Positions 28,051 through 37,279 of a stretch of 64,000 nt of DNA are shown in pieces. The notes beneath the pieces were generated by a model, which was not told the origin of the DNA, ran no database searches, and saw only the letters and a program-made list of their open reading frames with translations. The position numbers and the translations under genes are program-made. Source of the stretch: Kurthia huakuii LAM0618 (GTDB lineage: Bacteria; Bacillota; Bacilli; Bacillales_A; Planococcaceae); assembly GCF_000505545.1 (NCBI RefSeq), contig NZ_AYTB01000008.1, positions 372,001 to 436,000 of the forward strand. The letters run 5' to 3'. Positions within the stretch are counted from its first letter, which is position 1. Every line of letters begins with the position of its first letter.

Positions 28051-29052
28051 TTATTGGCCTATTGGTGTCGCTGGTACGCCACCTTCAGCTTCTTTCCTTA
28101 ATGTTTCTGCACTTTCGCCATTTAAGAAACGTGAAATATAGTTTTTATTGGCATCTACATTAATGTCGAGTACTGAACCGGCTTGTGGGTAGCGGCCATA
28201 TTGATATGTTCCTTTTAATGGAATCGTCATGCGGTCCATCGTAATACCGCCACCTTTTACGGCATTAAACATCAATCCGACTTGCTGGCTTGTCGTTAAG
28301 TCCGTTTGAACATATCCTTCTATCGCACCAATTAACTTTGGATAATTTTTAACGCTTGACGCCGACAACACTTCATCCTTTAATGCTTCAATAACTTGCT
28401 GTTGGCGTTCTACACGCCCAAAGTCGCCTTCTTCATCATAACGGAAACGTGCGAATCCTAGCAATTCTTTCCCGTTTAAGCGTTGCGTCCCTTTTTTCAA
28501 ACTAACACCAATATTTTTCGACATATCATGCGGTACCGTTACCTCTACCCCGTTTGGCGCTGCAACATCCACTAATTGCTCAAAGTTTTTAAAGTCAATA
28601 ATCGCATAATGGTTAACGGTAACACCAAACATACTATTAAGCGTTTGTTGTAATAGCGATACACCACCTAAATAATACGCGGTATTTAATTTATAGCCTA
28701 CATCATACCCTGGGAAATGACCGTAAATATCACGCATAAACGACACGATGCGCACATCATTTGTTTCTTGATTAAGCGACATCAACATCATCGTATCCGA
28801 GCGCGATTGTTCTTCACCGCGCGTATCAATACCGATTAATAAAATATTTTCGATGTTATTAATCGATGGGTCTCCTTTAAATTCAATTTGTTGTTTCTTT
28901 TCATTTGATGCGAGATTATGCCCCGCTTTGTATTGGAAATAAAAATATCCACCTAACGCAAGCACGGTGACTAAAAGAAGCACGCCAAAAACGCGTCCTT
29001 TACGCAATTTGCGTTTTTTTCTTTTTGCTTGCTTTCTGCGTTGTTCTGCCAT
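28051..29052 (-). CDS. LytR-CpsA-Psr family cell-wall glycopolymer ligase
   Basis: 333 residues. A very basic N-terminus (QAKRKKRKLRKGR) precedes one membrane helix (about 24-44), the rest being extracellular. LCP landmarks: LLIGIDTRG, RSDTMMLMSL, SFMRDIYG, KLNTAYYLGG and FARFRYDEEGDFGRVERQQ, with the Asp and Arg residues that bind polyprenyl phosphate. Family proteins attach teichoic acid or other polymers to peptidoglycan. ATG 29052 with GGAGG 8 nt upstream. Confidence 0.93.
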   Translation of the reverse strand: MAEQRRKQAKRKKRKLRKGRVFGVLLLVTVLALGGYFYFQYKAGHNLASNEKKQQIEFKGDPSINNIENILLIGIDTRGEEQSRSDTMMLMSLNQETNDVRIVSFMRDIYGHFPGYDVGYKLNTAYYLGGVSLLQQTLNSMFGVTVNHYAIIDFKNFEQLVDVAAPNGVEVTVPHDMSKNIGVSLKKGTQRLNGKELLGFARFRYDEEGDFGRVERQQQVIEALKDEVLSASSVKNYPKLIGAIEGYVQTDLTTSQQVGLMFNAVKGGGITMDRMTIPLKGTYQYGRYPQAGSVLDINVDANKNYISRFLNGESAETLRKEAEGGVPATPIGQ

Positions 29053-29215
29053 CAAGAAGCCTCCTTTATTTCTTATATGAACACTCAGAATTATCTTTAC
29101 TAACGAAAGCAAGTATGTTTACAATGAAAACGTGCAAACGTCTTTCTACATATTAGTAGTGATTTATAGTAGAATCAAGCGTTATTAACAATTCCACTGA
29201 GAAGGAGGTTAAAAA

Positions 29216-29746
29216 ATGAATGATTCAAATCGACATCTTGCCACATTTGCTGGTGGCTGCTTTTGGTGCATGGTCAAACCATTTGTTGAATGGGACGGCA
29301 TTGAAGCTGTCATTTCTGGTTATATGGGTGGTACAGCCTCAACAGCTACCTATGAGCAAGTGAAAAAAGGTACGACAGGACATAAAGAGGTCGTCCAAAT
29401 AACTTACGACGCCACGCTGTTTTCATACGAACAATTACTTGAATTATATTGGCAACAAGTCGACCCTACAGATGATGCAGGGCAATTCCAAGATCGTGGT
29501 GATAATTATCGCGCCATGATTTTTTATCATAATGAAGCGCAACGTCAAGCTGCTGAACAATCGAAACAAGCACTCGTTAACTCAAAACGCTTTACGCAAG
29601 TTGTCACACCAATTGTACCGGCACAAGCCTTTTATGCGGCCGAGGACTACCATCAAGATTTTTACAAAAAAAGTCCACAACACTACCATGACGACCGCGC
29701 ACAATCCGGTCGCGATGACTTTATTGATGCCCACTGGAAAAAATAA
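29216..29746 (+). CDS. msrA: Peptide methionine sulfoxide reductase A
   Basis: 176 residues with AGGCFWC near the N-terminus, catalytic Cys15, and GYMGGTASTATYEQVKKGTTGHKEVVQI; the C-terminal YHQDFYKKSPQHY is typical of Firmicute MsrA. It reduces the S form of methionine sulfoxide in proteins with thioredoxin. AGAAGGAGG is placed 8 nt before the ATG. No MsrB domain is fused or adjacent. Confidence 0.96.
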   Translation: MNDSNRHLATFAGGCFWCMVKPFVEWDGIEAVISGYMGGTASTATYEQVKKGTTGHKEVVQITYDATLFSYEQLLELYWQQVDPTDDAGQFQDRGDNYRAMIFYHNEAQRQAAEQSKQALVNSKRFTQVVTPIVPAQAFYAAEDYHQDFYKKSPQHYHDDRAQSGRDDFIDAHWKK

Positions 29747-29940
29747 TTCGTTATTAGGACGTATCGCTTTATAGAAGGTTCTGTTATCGAGAATTGTTTC
29801 TATTGCTTGTGCTACATTTTAATACCGCGTAACGTTTTTTATATTATGCAAACTTTTTATCATCATTAAACGTTTAATCATTGCAAGAAAAGGTTATGAA
29901 TAACTAGTAGAAAAACATGACCTACAAGGAGGCGTTTAAG

Positions 29941-30708
29941 ATGAAAAAGAAAAAAATGACAAAAACATTCGGTGCCATCGCATTATCAATAGGGTTATTC
30001 TCAACGACCATCGCGGCAGGCACTGCAAATGCAGCAACTTATGACACAGCATCAATTAAGGATTTCCGTACCGTACATACGCAGGTTTCGGTTTATTCTA
30101 AACCATCGCAAACAGCCAAAAAAGTAGGCTCACTTCGCGCAACAGAAGCTGTTGTTATTGAGAAAGCTGTCGCAAATGGTTGGACAAAGGTCCGCTTCGG
30201 TTTTGACACAGCTTATGTGAAAACGAGCGCGTTGAAAAAAGTAACAGCAAACACTGGTACATCGTTCGCAAAAAATATTTCAAAAAAATATACGTATACG
30301 ATGCCACAAAACAAAGGTTCTGAATTTAACACACACTATATTGCACAATTTAAACGTACAATGGCTTACAATGATTCATCGGTGAACTTCTGGTTCTATA
30401 ACTCTGAGCCCGACGCACAAGGTGTTGCAGAATACGATACAGCAAAAGGGTTATATGTCGGCAATGTCGATACCGGCAAATTTGAGTTAGCTGTACCCTA
30501 TCCTGTGAAAAAAGGCGCTTCATTTAAAGGCTTTGACAATAAAAAATCTGTTGTCGCTTCTACAACTGCAACGGTACACATGACTGGTAAAACATATAAA
30601 AATGTAGTTATCGTAAAAAATGATGGTCAACAATTTTACTACGCACCAAATACAGGGCTTATCCAATTACGCGAAAATGGCCAAGCACTTATAAAATTAG
30701 TAAAATAA
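29941..30708 (+). CDS. Secreted protein with SH3-like domain, function unknown
   Basis: 255 residues. Start ATG at 29941 with AAGGAGG upstream; the frame is open from 29917. Residues 1-33 are a clear signal peptide ending TANA|ATYD-like. Residues about 45-100 form an SH3_3-like repeat (VSVYSKPSQTAKKVGSLRATEAVVI). The rest (about 110-255) contains a beta-rich region I do not recognise. It would be outside the cell or in the wall. Followed by a terminator, so single gene. Confidence 0.75.
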   Translation: MKKKKMTKTFGAIALSIGLFSTTIAAGTANAATYDTASIKDFRTVHTQVSVYSKPSQTAKKVGSLRATEAVVIEKAVANGWTKVRFGFDTAYVKTSALKKVTANTGTSFAKNISKKYTYTMPQNKGSEFNTHYIAQFKRTMAYNDSSVNFWFYNSEPDAQGVAEYDTAKGLYVGNVDTGKFELAVPYPVKKGASFKGFDNKKSVVASTTATVHMTGKTYKNVVIVKNDGQQFYYAPNTGLIQLRENGQALIKLVK

Positions 30709-30722
30709 CGATATTTCTGAAT

Positions 30723-30757
30723 GGAGAGGTTTGGTCGTAGCCAACCTCTTTTTTTGT
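30723..30757 (+). terminator. Terminator after the SH3 protein gene
   Basis: Stem AGAGGTTTGG/CCAACCTCT with T8 tail. Confidence 0.9.
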
Positions 30758-30786
30758 TGCACGTGACGTTGCAATCGCACGCGCTA

Positions 30787-30795
30787 TGGTATAAT
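30787..30795 (+). promoter_or_regulatory. Extended -10 promoter of the DHH gene
   Basis: TGGTATAAT, an extended -10 element, about 33 bp before the TTG start; a TTGCAA at 15 nt spacing is a poor -35. Confidence 0.55.
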
Positions 30796-30827
30796 GAGCA
30801 CTATGTTTGAAGAAAGGCGTGAACACG

Positions 30828-31877
30828 TTGAAATTAAAAAATTTACCAAAAAAACTTGGTCACTACAATAAGATTTACTTAATCTCGCATACGGACTTAG
30901 ATGGTGTTGGTCCATCGATTGTCTTGCAAGCGTATGGCATTGCACATGAAGCTGATTTTGTCGAGACGCGTAAAGTAGATGAAGCTGTACTTGCCCGTTT
31001 AGCTGAACTTGAAGATAATGAACTATTAATCATTACCGATTTAAGCGTCAGCAAAGAAGTTGCTGAAGCCATTACGACCGTTAATAAAGAGCCAAATGCA
31101 CGCTTCGTTTGTTTAATTGACCACCATGCTTCTGCGCTCTATTTAAATGACTATGCGTGGGCTTCTGAAATTCCGGTATTAGATGACATTAAAATGTCAG
31201 CAACAACACTTATTTTTAAATATTTAGATGAAGCCGGCTATGCAGTCAATCCACAACTTGCCGATGATGAAGCTGAAATCGTTGACTATAGCCCACAGCA
31301 AACGGCCGTATTTTTCGACCGCCTAGCGCGCTTCGTTGAAAATGTGCGCCTTTATGATACATGGGACTGGCACGCTTTAAAAATTCAACAAGCAGCCGAC
31401 TTAAATACGATTTTCTATGCGCGCCGTCGCCATGAATTCATTAAAGATCGCTTTAACTACATTTTAACAGGCCAGCTGTTCACAGAAGCTGACGACACGT
31501 ACTTAACGTTCTCAAAAGATGAATTGCGCAAAGTATTAAAGAAAAAGGAAAAACAACTTGTTATTGTGAAAGATTATTCACTACAAGGTCATGAGCACCC
31601 ATTAAATATTGGTGTCGTCGAAACGGACTCATATGTTAGCGAACTTGGCAACCATTTAGCTGAAAAGTTTGACGGTGATATCGATTGCGTCTTTATCGTC
31701 AGCCTTGTGAAAAACCGCGTATCACTCCGTTCAATTGGAAAGGCCGTCAACCTATCTGAAATCGCGAAACATTATAATGGCGGCGGTCACCCGAACGCCT
31801 CTGGTTGTGACTTATCAGAACTCGGTATGGACTTTATCGTCGCCATTCAAAATGCGCCAAAAGCTATTAAAAAATAG
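30828..31877 (+). CDS. DHH/DHHA1 family phosphoesterase
   Basis: 349 residues from a TTG at 30828 with AAAGG 10 nt upstream; a TTG at 30807 (356 aa) is an alternative. DHH landmarks: SHTDLDGVGPS, IITDLSVS, IDHHAS (motif III), ATTLIFKYL, and at the end GGGHPNASGC of the DHHA1 domain. Members include oligoribonuclease NrnA/NrnB and pAp phosphatases, using Mn2+; NrnB-like is my best guess since it lacks DHHA1 features of GdpP and has no membrane segment. Cytoplasmic. Confidence 0.85.
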   Translation: MKLKNLPKKLGHYNKIYLISHTDLDGVGPSIVLQAYGIAHEADFVETRKVDEAVLARLAELEDNELLIITDLSVSKEVAEAITTVNKEPNARFVCLIDHHASALYLNDYAWASEIPVLDDIKMSATTLIFKYLDEAGYAVNPQLADDEAEIVDYSPQQTAVFFDRLARFVENVRLYDTWDWHALKIQQAADLNTIFYARRRHEFIKDRFNYILTGQLFTEADDTYLTFSKDELRKVLKKKEKQLVIVKDYSLQGHEHPLNIGVVETDSYVSELGNHLAEKFDGDIDCVFIVSLVKNRVSLRSIGKAVNLSEIAKHYNGGGHPNASGCDLSELGMDFIVAIQNAPKAIKK

Positions 31878-31945
31878 CATTATTCCAAAAATAAGCATTA
31901 TTCCATTTTTAACCTTCACATTTTAGACAAATTTTTACGTTTATA

Positions 31946-31978
31946 GAAAACCGCGTCATATCGCGGTTTTCTATTGTT
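31946..31978 (+). terminator. Terminator after the DHH gene
   Basis: Perfect stem GAAAACCGCG/CGCGGTTTTC with a six-base loop; T-rich tail. About 70 bp past the stop. Confidence 0.8.
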
Positions 31979-31989
31979 TTTACGTGAAA

Positions 31990-32003
31990 TGAAACCGTTT
32001 ACT
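31990..32003 (+). promoter_or_regulatory. Catabolite-responsive element (cre) candidate
   Basis: TGAAACCGTTTACT matches the cre consensus TGWAANCGNTNWCA at 13 of 14 positions (last base T, not A). It lies next to the promoter-like -35 at 32005 in front of the acetyl-CoA hydrolase/CoA-transferase gene, whose acetate-linked role fits CcpA control. Confidence 0.6.
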
Positions 32004-32004
32004 A

Positions 32005-32032
32005 TTGTCAGAAAATAAAAAAATTATATGTT
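32005..32032 (+). promoter_or_regulatory. Candidate promoter of the CoA-transferase gene
   Basis: TTGTCA, 16-nt spacer, TATGTT, with a long leader of about 195 nt to the GTG start. In the leader (32033-32234) I see no clear hairpin-plus-T-run or known riboswitch. Confidence 0.45.
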
Positions 32033-32234
32033 AGGGCTAGCGGAATGTGTCTATTTTGTGTAAAAATGTACATAGGTAATTGAATTAGGATTTAATTACA
32101 CCAAACATGAATTCATCGGATGAATTAGCATATTAAGTCATCCACCGTGGCGTCCGTATTTTTATACATAATGAGGTCCACAGTAGTTTATTAATGACCA
32201 TGTCATTAAATATCTTTTTTTAGGGGGAGTTATT

Positions 32235-33752
32235 GTGAAAGAACAAATCGCAAAACGCTTAGGCATTAAAGGGTTAGAAGAAAAAATTATGACTGCAAGC
32301 GAAGCTGCAGCACTTATCGAAGACGGTACTGTCGTAGGTATGTCTGGCTTCACACGTGCTGGTGACGCGAAAGTCGTACCAATGGCATTAGTAGAACGCG
32401 CTGAAAACGAACAAATTAAAATTGATGTATATACTGGTGCTTCATTAGGCCCAGAAGTTGATAACCACTTAGCTGCAGCTGGTGTTATTAACAAACGTGG
32501 TCCTTTCCAAGGCGACCGTGTAATGCGTAACTTAATTAACGCTGGTGAAATTACTTATGTCGATGCCCACCTTTCTCACAACGCTGAGTTAGTTCGTCAA
32601 GGTATCATCGGTCCAATTAAACATGCAATCATCGAAGCAGTAGCAATCACTGAAGATGGCTACTTAATCCCAACTACATCTGTTGGTAACTCACCAATCT
32701 TCGCTGACTACGCTGAGAACATCATCGTAGAATTAAACATTACACACCCAGAATCATTAATCGGTATCCACGATATTTATGTTCCAGGTGAACAAGGTAA
32801 ACGTGAACCTTTCCCAATTACAAATGCTGACCAACGCATCGGTACGAAAGGTATCAAAATTGATCCTGCAAAAATCCAAGCAATCGTTATTTCTGAAGAG
32901 CCAGATGCTCCTTCATTAATCGTTCCTCCAGACGAAGAAACACAAAAAATGGCGGACCTATTATTAGAGTTCTTCCAATCTGAAATCGACGCTGGTCGTT
33001 TAACAAACGAATTAATGCCTCTTCAATCAGGCGTAGGTTCTGTAGCAAACGCTGTACTTGATGGCTTTGCAAACTCAGATTTCGAAAACTTAGTTGTTTC
33101 TTCAGAAGTACTTCAAGATGCTGTATTCAATTTAATCGATGCTGGTAAAGTACGCTTCGCTGCGGCAACTTCTATCACATTAACAGAAGAGTTACAAAAG
33201 AAAGTATACGGTAACTTAGAAGCATACGCTGACAAGATTTTACTACGTCCACAAGAAATCTCAAACCACCCAGAACTTATCCGTCGTTTGGGCTTAATTT
33301 CTATCAACACTGCGCTTGAGTTAGATATCTACGGTAACGTAAACTCTACGCACGTATCAGGTACAAAAATGATGAACGGTATCGGCGGTTCTGGCGACTT
33401 CGCTCGTAACGCGCGTCTTGGTATCTTCGTAACTAAATCATACGCTAAAGGCGGCGACGTTTCTTCAATCGTGCCAATGGTTTCTCACGTTGACCACACT
33501 GAACATGACGTTGATGTTATCGTTACAGAACAAGGTATCGCAGACTTACGTGGCTTAGCTCCAAAAGAACGCGTTCCATTAATTATTGAAAACTGTGCAC
33601 ACCCAGAATTCAAAGAACAATTATGGGATTACTACAACCGTGCAGTTGAAAAATTAGGTAACGTACAAACACCTCATATCTTAGAGGAAGCATTATCTTG
33701 GCACGTAAACCTAGCTGAGCACAAAACAATGAAAAAAGAAGTTGTAAAATAA
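32235..33752 (+). CDS. Acetyl-CoA hydrolase / succinyl-CoA:acetate CoA-transferase family
   Basis: 505 residues with GMSGFTRAGDAKVVP at the start and ISINTALELDIYGNVNSTH and GGSGDFARNA near the C-terminus, where the CoA-thioester glutamate (IVTEQGIADLRGLAPKER) and the family motifs of AarC/Cat1/ScpC lie. These enzymes move CoA between acetyl or propionyl and succinate or acetate. It may work with the acyl-CoA carboxylase at the right edge, but this is inference. GTG start with GGGGGAG upstream. Codon choice is strongly biased (AAC, CGT, TTA, GTA), unlike most neighbours, typical of a highly expressed gene. A cre candidate is upstream. Confidence 0.92.
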   Translation: MKEQIAKRLGIKGLEEKIMTASEAAALIEDGTVVGMSGFTRAGDAKVVPMALVERAENEQIKIDVYTGASLGPEVDNHLAAAGVINKRGPFQGDRVMRNLINAGEITYVDAHLSHNAELVRQGIIGPIKHAIIEAVAITEDGYLIPTTSVGNSPIFADYAENIIVELNITHPESLIGIHDIYVPGEQGKREPFPITNADQRIGTKGIKIDPAKIQAIVISEEPDAPSLIVPPDEETQKMADLLLEFFQSEIDAGRLTNELMPLQSGVGSVANAVLDGFANSDFENLVVSSEVLQDAVFNLIDAGKVRFAAATSITLTEELQKKVYGNLEAYADKILLRPQEISNHPELIRRLGLISINTALELDIYGNVNSTHVSGTKMMNGIGGSGDFARNARLGIFVTKSYAKGGDVSSIVPMVSHVDHTEHDVDVIVTEQGIADLRGLAPKERVPLIIENCAHPEFKEQLWDYYNRAVEKLGNVQTPHILEEALSWHVNLAEHKTMKKEVVK

Positions 33753-33764
33753 TTTTTTTACACG

Positions 33765-33797
33765 AGGAGCTGTCGAAAATCGACAGCTCCTTTTTTC
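33765..33797 (+). terminator. Terminator after the CoA-transferase gene
   Basis: Perfect stem GGAGCTGTCG/CGACAGCTCC with T6 tail. Confidence 0.92.
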
Positions 33798-33849
33798 ATT
33801 GCTGTCCCCTACTATTTAAAGCGAAACGCTATCGTGAACAGGTTGTGCA

Positions 33850-33858
33850 TGGTATAAT
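33850..33858 (+). promoter_or_regulatory. Extended -10 promoter of the ABC-F gene
   Basis: TGGTATAAT, 34 bp before the ATG; no good -35. Confidence 0.55.
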
Positions 33859-33892
33859 GGAGTCATTGTGAAAAAGGGAGGAACATAACTAC

Positions 33893-35497
33893 ATGATTCA
33901 AGTAAGTAATGTAGGTCTTCGTTATGGCGATCGTAAGCTATTTGAAGATGTTAATATTAAATTTACACCAGGTAACTGTTACGGTTTAATCGGTGCTAAC
34001 GGCGCTGGTAAATCAACATTCTTAAAAATTCTTTCTGGAGAAATCGAAGCTCAAGAAGGTAACGTTAGTATGAATCCAGGTGAACGTCTTACTGTTTTAA
34101 AACAAAACCACTTCGAATATGAAGAGTTTACCGTTTTAGAAACAGTGATGATGGGTCACAAACGATTATATGATGTTATGCAAGAAAAAAATGCGATCTA
34201 CATGAAAGATCCATTCACTGATGAAGATGGTATCCGTGCTGCCGAACTTGAAGGCGAATTCGCTGACATGAACGGTTGGGAAGCAGAATCTGACGCTGCT
34301 ATCTTATTACAAGGTTTAGGTATTTCTGATTCAATGCACTATATGACAATGGCTGAACTTACAGGTTCTGAAAAAGTCAAAGTTTTATTAGCACAAGCAT
34401 TATTCGGTAAACCAGACGTTCTATTACTAGATGAACCGACCAACCACTTGGACTTAAAAGCAATCCAATGGTTAGAAGAATTCTTAATTAACTTTGAAAA
34501 TACAGTTATCGTCGTATCGCATGACCGTCACTTCTTAAACAAAGTTTGTACGCATATCGCGGACCTTGATTATTCTAAAATTCAAATTTACGTTGGTAAC
34601 TACGACTTCTGGTACGAATCTAGTCAATTAGCTCAACGTATGTTAAACGACCAAAACAAGAAAAAAGAAGAAAAAATTAAAGAGTTGCAAGCATTCGTTG
34701 CACGTTTCTCTGCCAATGCTTCTAAATCAAAACAAGCAACATCTCGTAAAAAGATGTTAGATAAAATCGAATTAGATGATATCCGTCCATCAAGCCGCAA
34801 ATATCCATTTATTAACTTCTCAATGGAACGCGAAATTGGTAACGATGTATTATCAGTTGAAGGTTTAAGCAAAGCAATCGAGGGCGAACATCAATTTACA
34901 GATGCGCGCTTCTCAATCAATGCTGAAGATAAAGTCATTCTTCTTGGTAACCCAATTGCAAAAACAGCTTTATTAAAAATCATTGCAGGTGAAGATGAAG
35001 ATTTCGAAGGTTCTTACAAATGGGGCGTAACGACTTCTCAAAGCTACTTCCCTCTTGATAACGAAGAATTCTTCCAAGGTTCTGAAAAAACATTAGTAGA
35101 ATGGTTACGTCAATTCTCTCCAGAAGACGAAACAGAAACATTCCTACGTGGTTTCTTAGGCCGTATGTTATTCAGCGGTGAAGAAGTGAAGAAAAACCCA
35201 GCTGTTCTTTCAGGGGGCGAAAAAGTACGTTGTATGCTTTCGCGTATGATGCTTTCTCACTCAAACGTTTTATTATTAGATGAACCAACGAACCACCTTG
35301 ACCTTGAATCAATTCAAGCGTTAAACGAAGGCTTAATCAGCTTCAAAGGTGCGATGATCTTTACATCTCATGACCATCAGTTCATCCAAACAATTGCCAA
35401 TCGTGTCATTGAAATCCGTGAAGACGGTTCAATTTTAGATAAGCAATTAACATATGATGAATTTCTTGAATGGAAAGAAGCAAATAACTTAGATTAA
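33893..35497 (+). CDS. ABC-F family ATP-binding protein, YkpA/YbiT type
   Basis: 534 residues, two ABC domains joined by a charged linker (KKKEEKIKELQAFVARFSANASKSKQ) and no membrane segment. First domain: Walker A GANGAGKST (34-42), signature LTGSEKVKV, Walker B DVLLLDEPTNHLD. Second domain: signature LSGGEKVR, VLLLDEPTNHLD. ABC-F proteins act on the ribosome. Two departures are visible: signature 1 reads LTGSE, and the second Walker A reads LLGNPIAKTALL, lacking the GxGKS core. The second feature may be common in this subfamily; I cannot check. GGGAGG lies 11 nt before the ATG. Codon use suggests high expression. Confidence 0.92.
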   Translation: MIQVSNVGLRYGDRKLFEDVNIKFTPGNCYGLIGANGAGKSTFLKILSGEIEAQEGNVSMNPGERLTVLKQNHFEYEEFTVLETVMMGHKRLYDVMQEKNAIYMKDPFTDEDGIRAAELEGEFADMNGWEAESDAAILLQGLGISDSMHYMTMAELTGSEKVKVLLAQALFGKPDVLLLDEPTNHLDLKAIQWLEEFLINFENTVIVVSHDRHFLNKVCTHIADLDYSKIQIYVGNYDFWYESSQLAQRMLNDQNKKKEEKIKELQAFVARFSANASKSKQATSRKKMLDKIELDDIRPSSRKYPFINFSMEREIGNDVLSVEGLSKAIEGEHQFTDARFSINAEDKVILLGNPIAKTALLKIIAGEDEDFEGSYKWGVTTSQSYFPLDNEEFFQGSEKTLVEWLRQFSPEDETETFLRGFLGRMLFSGEEVKKNPAVLSGGEKVRCMLSRMMLSHSNVLLLDEPTNHLDLESIQALNEGLISFKGAMIFTSHDHQFIQTIANRVIEIREDGSILDKQLTYDEFLEWKEANNLD

Positions 35498-35504
35498 GCA
35501 ACAC

Positions 35505-35540
35505 AAAAAGAGGCCGGGAGCATCCCGCGCCTCTTTTTTA
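35505..35540. terminator. Bidirectional terminator
   Basis: AAAAAGAGGC/GCCTCTTTTT stem with an inner GGGA/TCCC part, between the convergent ABC-F and ABC1-kinase genes. Confidence 0.9.
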
Positions 35541-35541
35541 T

Positions 35542-37200
35542 TTACAGTTTTCCAGATTTATAAATCGCAAACAATAAATACACAAACATCAATGTCGCGA
35601 CAACTGCACCAATTTCAATGACCGGCAAGCGCCATAACAATGTCGTTTGATTAGCAATGGCCGCACCAATAATTAGGCCGACCATTAAAATACTAAACGC
35701 TAGTAAAATGATGGCAAGCGACACTTGATTAATCATGCGGTCGAAGCGGCGCATCAGTTTTTCCTCATCGCCAATTTTCATCTCAACACCGACATGACCT
35801 CGCTCAAGCTTTTTCAAAATCCCCTTTACAGTGAAAGGCACTTCACGCAAATTTTCTAGCTGATCGAGCGCTTCATTAACAGCTTCATTTGCGAGTTTTT
35901 TTGGTTCAAAGCGCTGTTCGACAGAGCGCACCGCAAAAGGTTTCACGACATCAATTAGCTTAAATTGTGGATCTAAATCGTGAATGACCCCTTCAATTGT
36001 TAACAGTGCCTTTCCTAAAATCGTCATATCACTAGGCATCGCAATCTGATGGCGATTCGCAATGGCCATGACCTCATTTAATAGCGCACTAACATCTAAT
36101 GTATCGAGCGTCACATCATAATGATCATCAATAAAATCTTGCAAATCTTGTGTGAATTTAGCGCGGTTGGTCTCCTCTTGAATTAATTGCATCCGCTCAA
36201 AAACACCGACCATACGGCGCGCATTTTTTCGTTGTGCATAATAAAGTAGTGCTGAAAACTCGTATTTCATATCTTCTGTTAAGCGACCAATCATGCCAAA
36301 GTCCAGCAGTGCAACGACATTGTTCGGCAGTACATAAATATTACCTGGATGTGGGTCACCGTGAAAATAACCATAATCAAAAATTTGTGTCAACATTGCG
36401 TTCGCAAGCCGTTCAGCAATCATTGACAAATTAGTATGTTGCGCCTGTAGTTCTTCAACATGACTTACTTTGACCCCGCGCACCATTTCCATCGTTAATA
36501 CTTTGCTCGTTGACTGCGGCCAAAAAATCGCCGGAATATGAATCGTCTCATCACCGATAAATTGACGGGCGATTCGTTCGCCATTGCGCCCCTCAACGCG
36601 GTAATCTAACTCTTGTCGTAATGACACCGCAAATTCATCAATCATTTGCTCGATACCAATCGCCTTTGCGCGCGCAATTTTCGCTTCCATTAACTGCGCG
36701 ACATATTGCAAAATTTCTAAATCTAACATCATCGTTTGCTCAATATTCGGCCGTTGTACTTTGACAGCTACTTCTTCACCGCTCAAAAGATGTGCCATAT
36801 GTACTTGCCCAATCGATGCGGCAGCGAGTGGTACTTCCTGAAAGCTTTCAAACAATTCCTCTAGTGAACCATCGAGCTGTTGTTCCACAATCTCGCGAAT
36901 ATCCGCAAACGGCACCGGCGCCACATCATTTTGTAACTTGGCCAATTCATCTAAGACGTCTTGCGGAAACATATCGCGGCGCGTACTTAAAATCTGCCCT
37001 AATTTTACAAACGTTGGGCCGAGTTCTTGAAATGCTTCGCGTAGCTTGATGCCTTGGTCGCGCTCTGATGTACGCATCGCTTGCTGCTTCTCTTTCTCAA
37101 CTAAGCCAAGCGCAAACAGCTTATGCGAAAAGCCTTTTTTCATAAAGACATGGATTAACTGTTGAAAGCGTTTCGTTTGTTGCAATCTTTTTTTATACAT
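35542..37200 (-). CDS. ABC1/UbiB-family atypical kinase
   Basis: 552 residues. Family marks: QELGPTFVKLGQILSTRRD (KxGQ), VPLAAASIGQVHMAHL (A-rich loop), VAVKVQRP (lysine), EGRNGERIARQFI, DPHPGNIYVL and LLDFGMIGRL. Two C-terminal membrane helices (about 490-545). ABC1 proteins are ATPases or kinases tied to isoprenoid quinone metabolism; in a menaquinone-using Firmicute the exact role is unclear. ATG 37200 follows AGGGGGTGA; the GTG at 37209 lies in that site. Confidence 0.92.
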   Translation of the reverse strand: MYKKRLQQTKRFQQLIHVFMKKGFSHKLFALGLVEKEKQQAMRTSERDQGIKLREAFQELGPTFVKLGQILSTRRDMFPQDVLDELAKLQNDVAPVPFADIREIVEQQLDGSLEELFESFQEVPLAAASIGQVHMAHLLSGEEVAVKVQRPNIEQTMMLDLEILQYVAQLMEAKIARAKAIGIEQMIDEFAVSLRQELDYRVEGRNGERIARQFIGDETIHIPAIFWPQSTSKVLTMEMVRGVKVSHVEELQAQHTNLSMIAERLANAMLTQIFDYGYFHGDPHPGNIYVLPNNVVALLDFGMIGRLTEDMKYEFSALLYYAQRKNARRMVGVFERMQLIQEETNRAKFTQDLQDFIDDHYDVTLDTLDVSALLNEVMAIANRHQIAMPSDMTILGKALLTIEGVIHDLDPQFKLIDVVKPFAVRSVEQRFEPKKLANEAVNEALDQLENLREVPFTVKGILKKLERGHVGVEMKIGDEEKLMRRFDRMINQVSLAIILLAFSILMVGLIIGAAIANQTTLLWRLPVIEIGAVVATLMFVYLLFAIYKSGKL

Positions 37201-37235
37201 GCGCGTCACCCCCTACTCTAGTGTAATTTTTTAGC

Positions 37236-37278
37236 ACAAAAAAAGCGAGCACCAGCAGTAAGTGGTTGCTCACCTTTT
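37236..37278 (-). terminator. Terminator before the ABC1-kinase start
   Basis: On the minus strand, stem GGTGAGCAACCA/TGGTGCTCGC with loop and T7, ending the 37280-37705 gene. Confidence 0.85.
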
Positions 37279-37279
37279 A

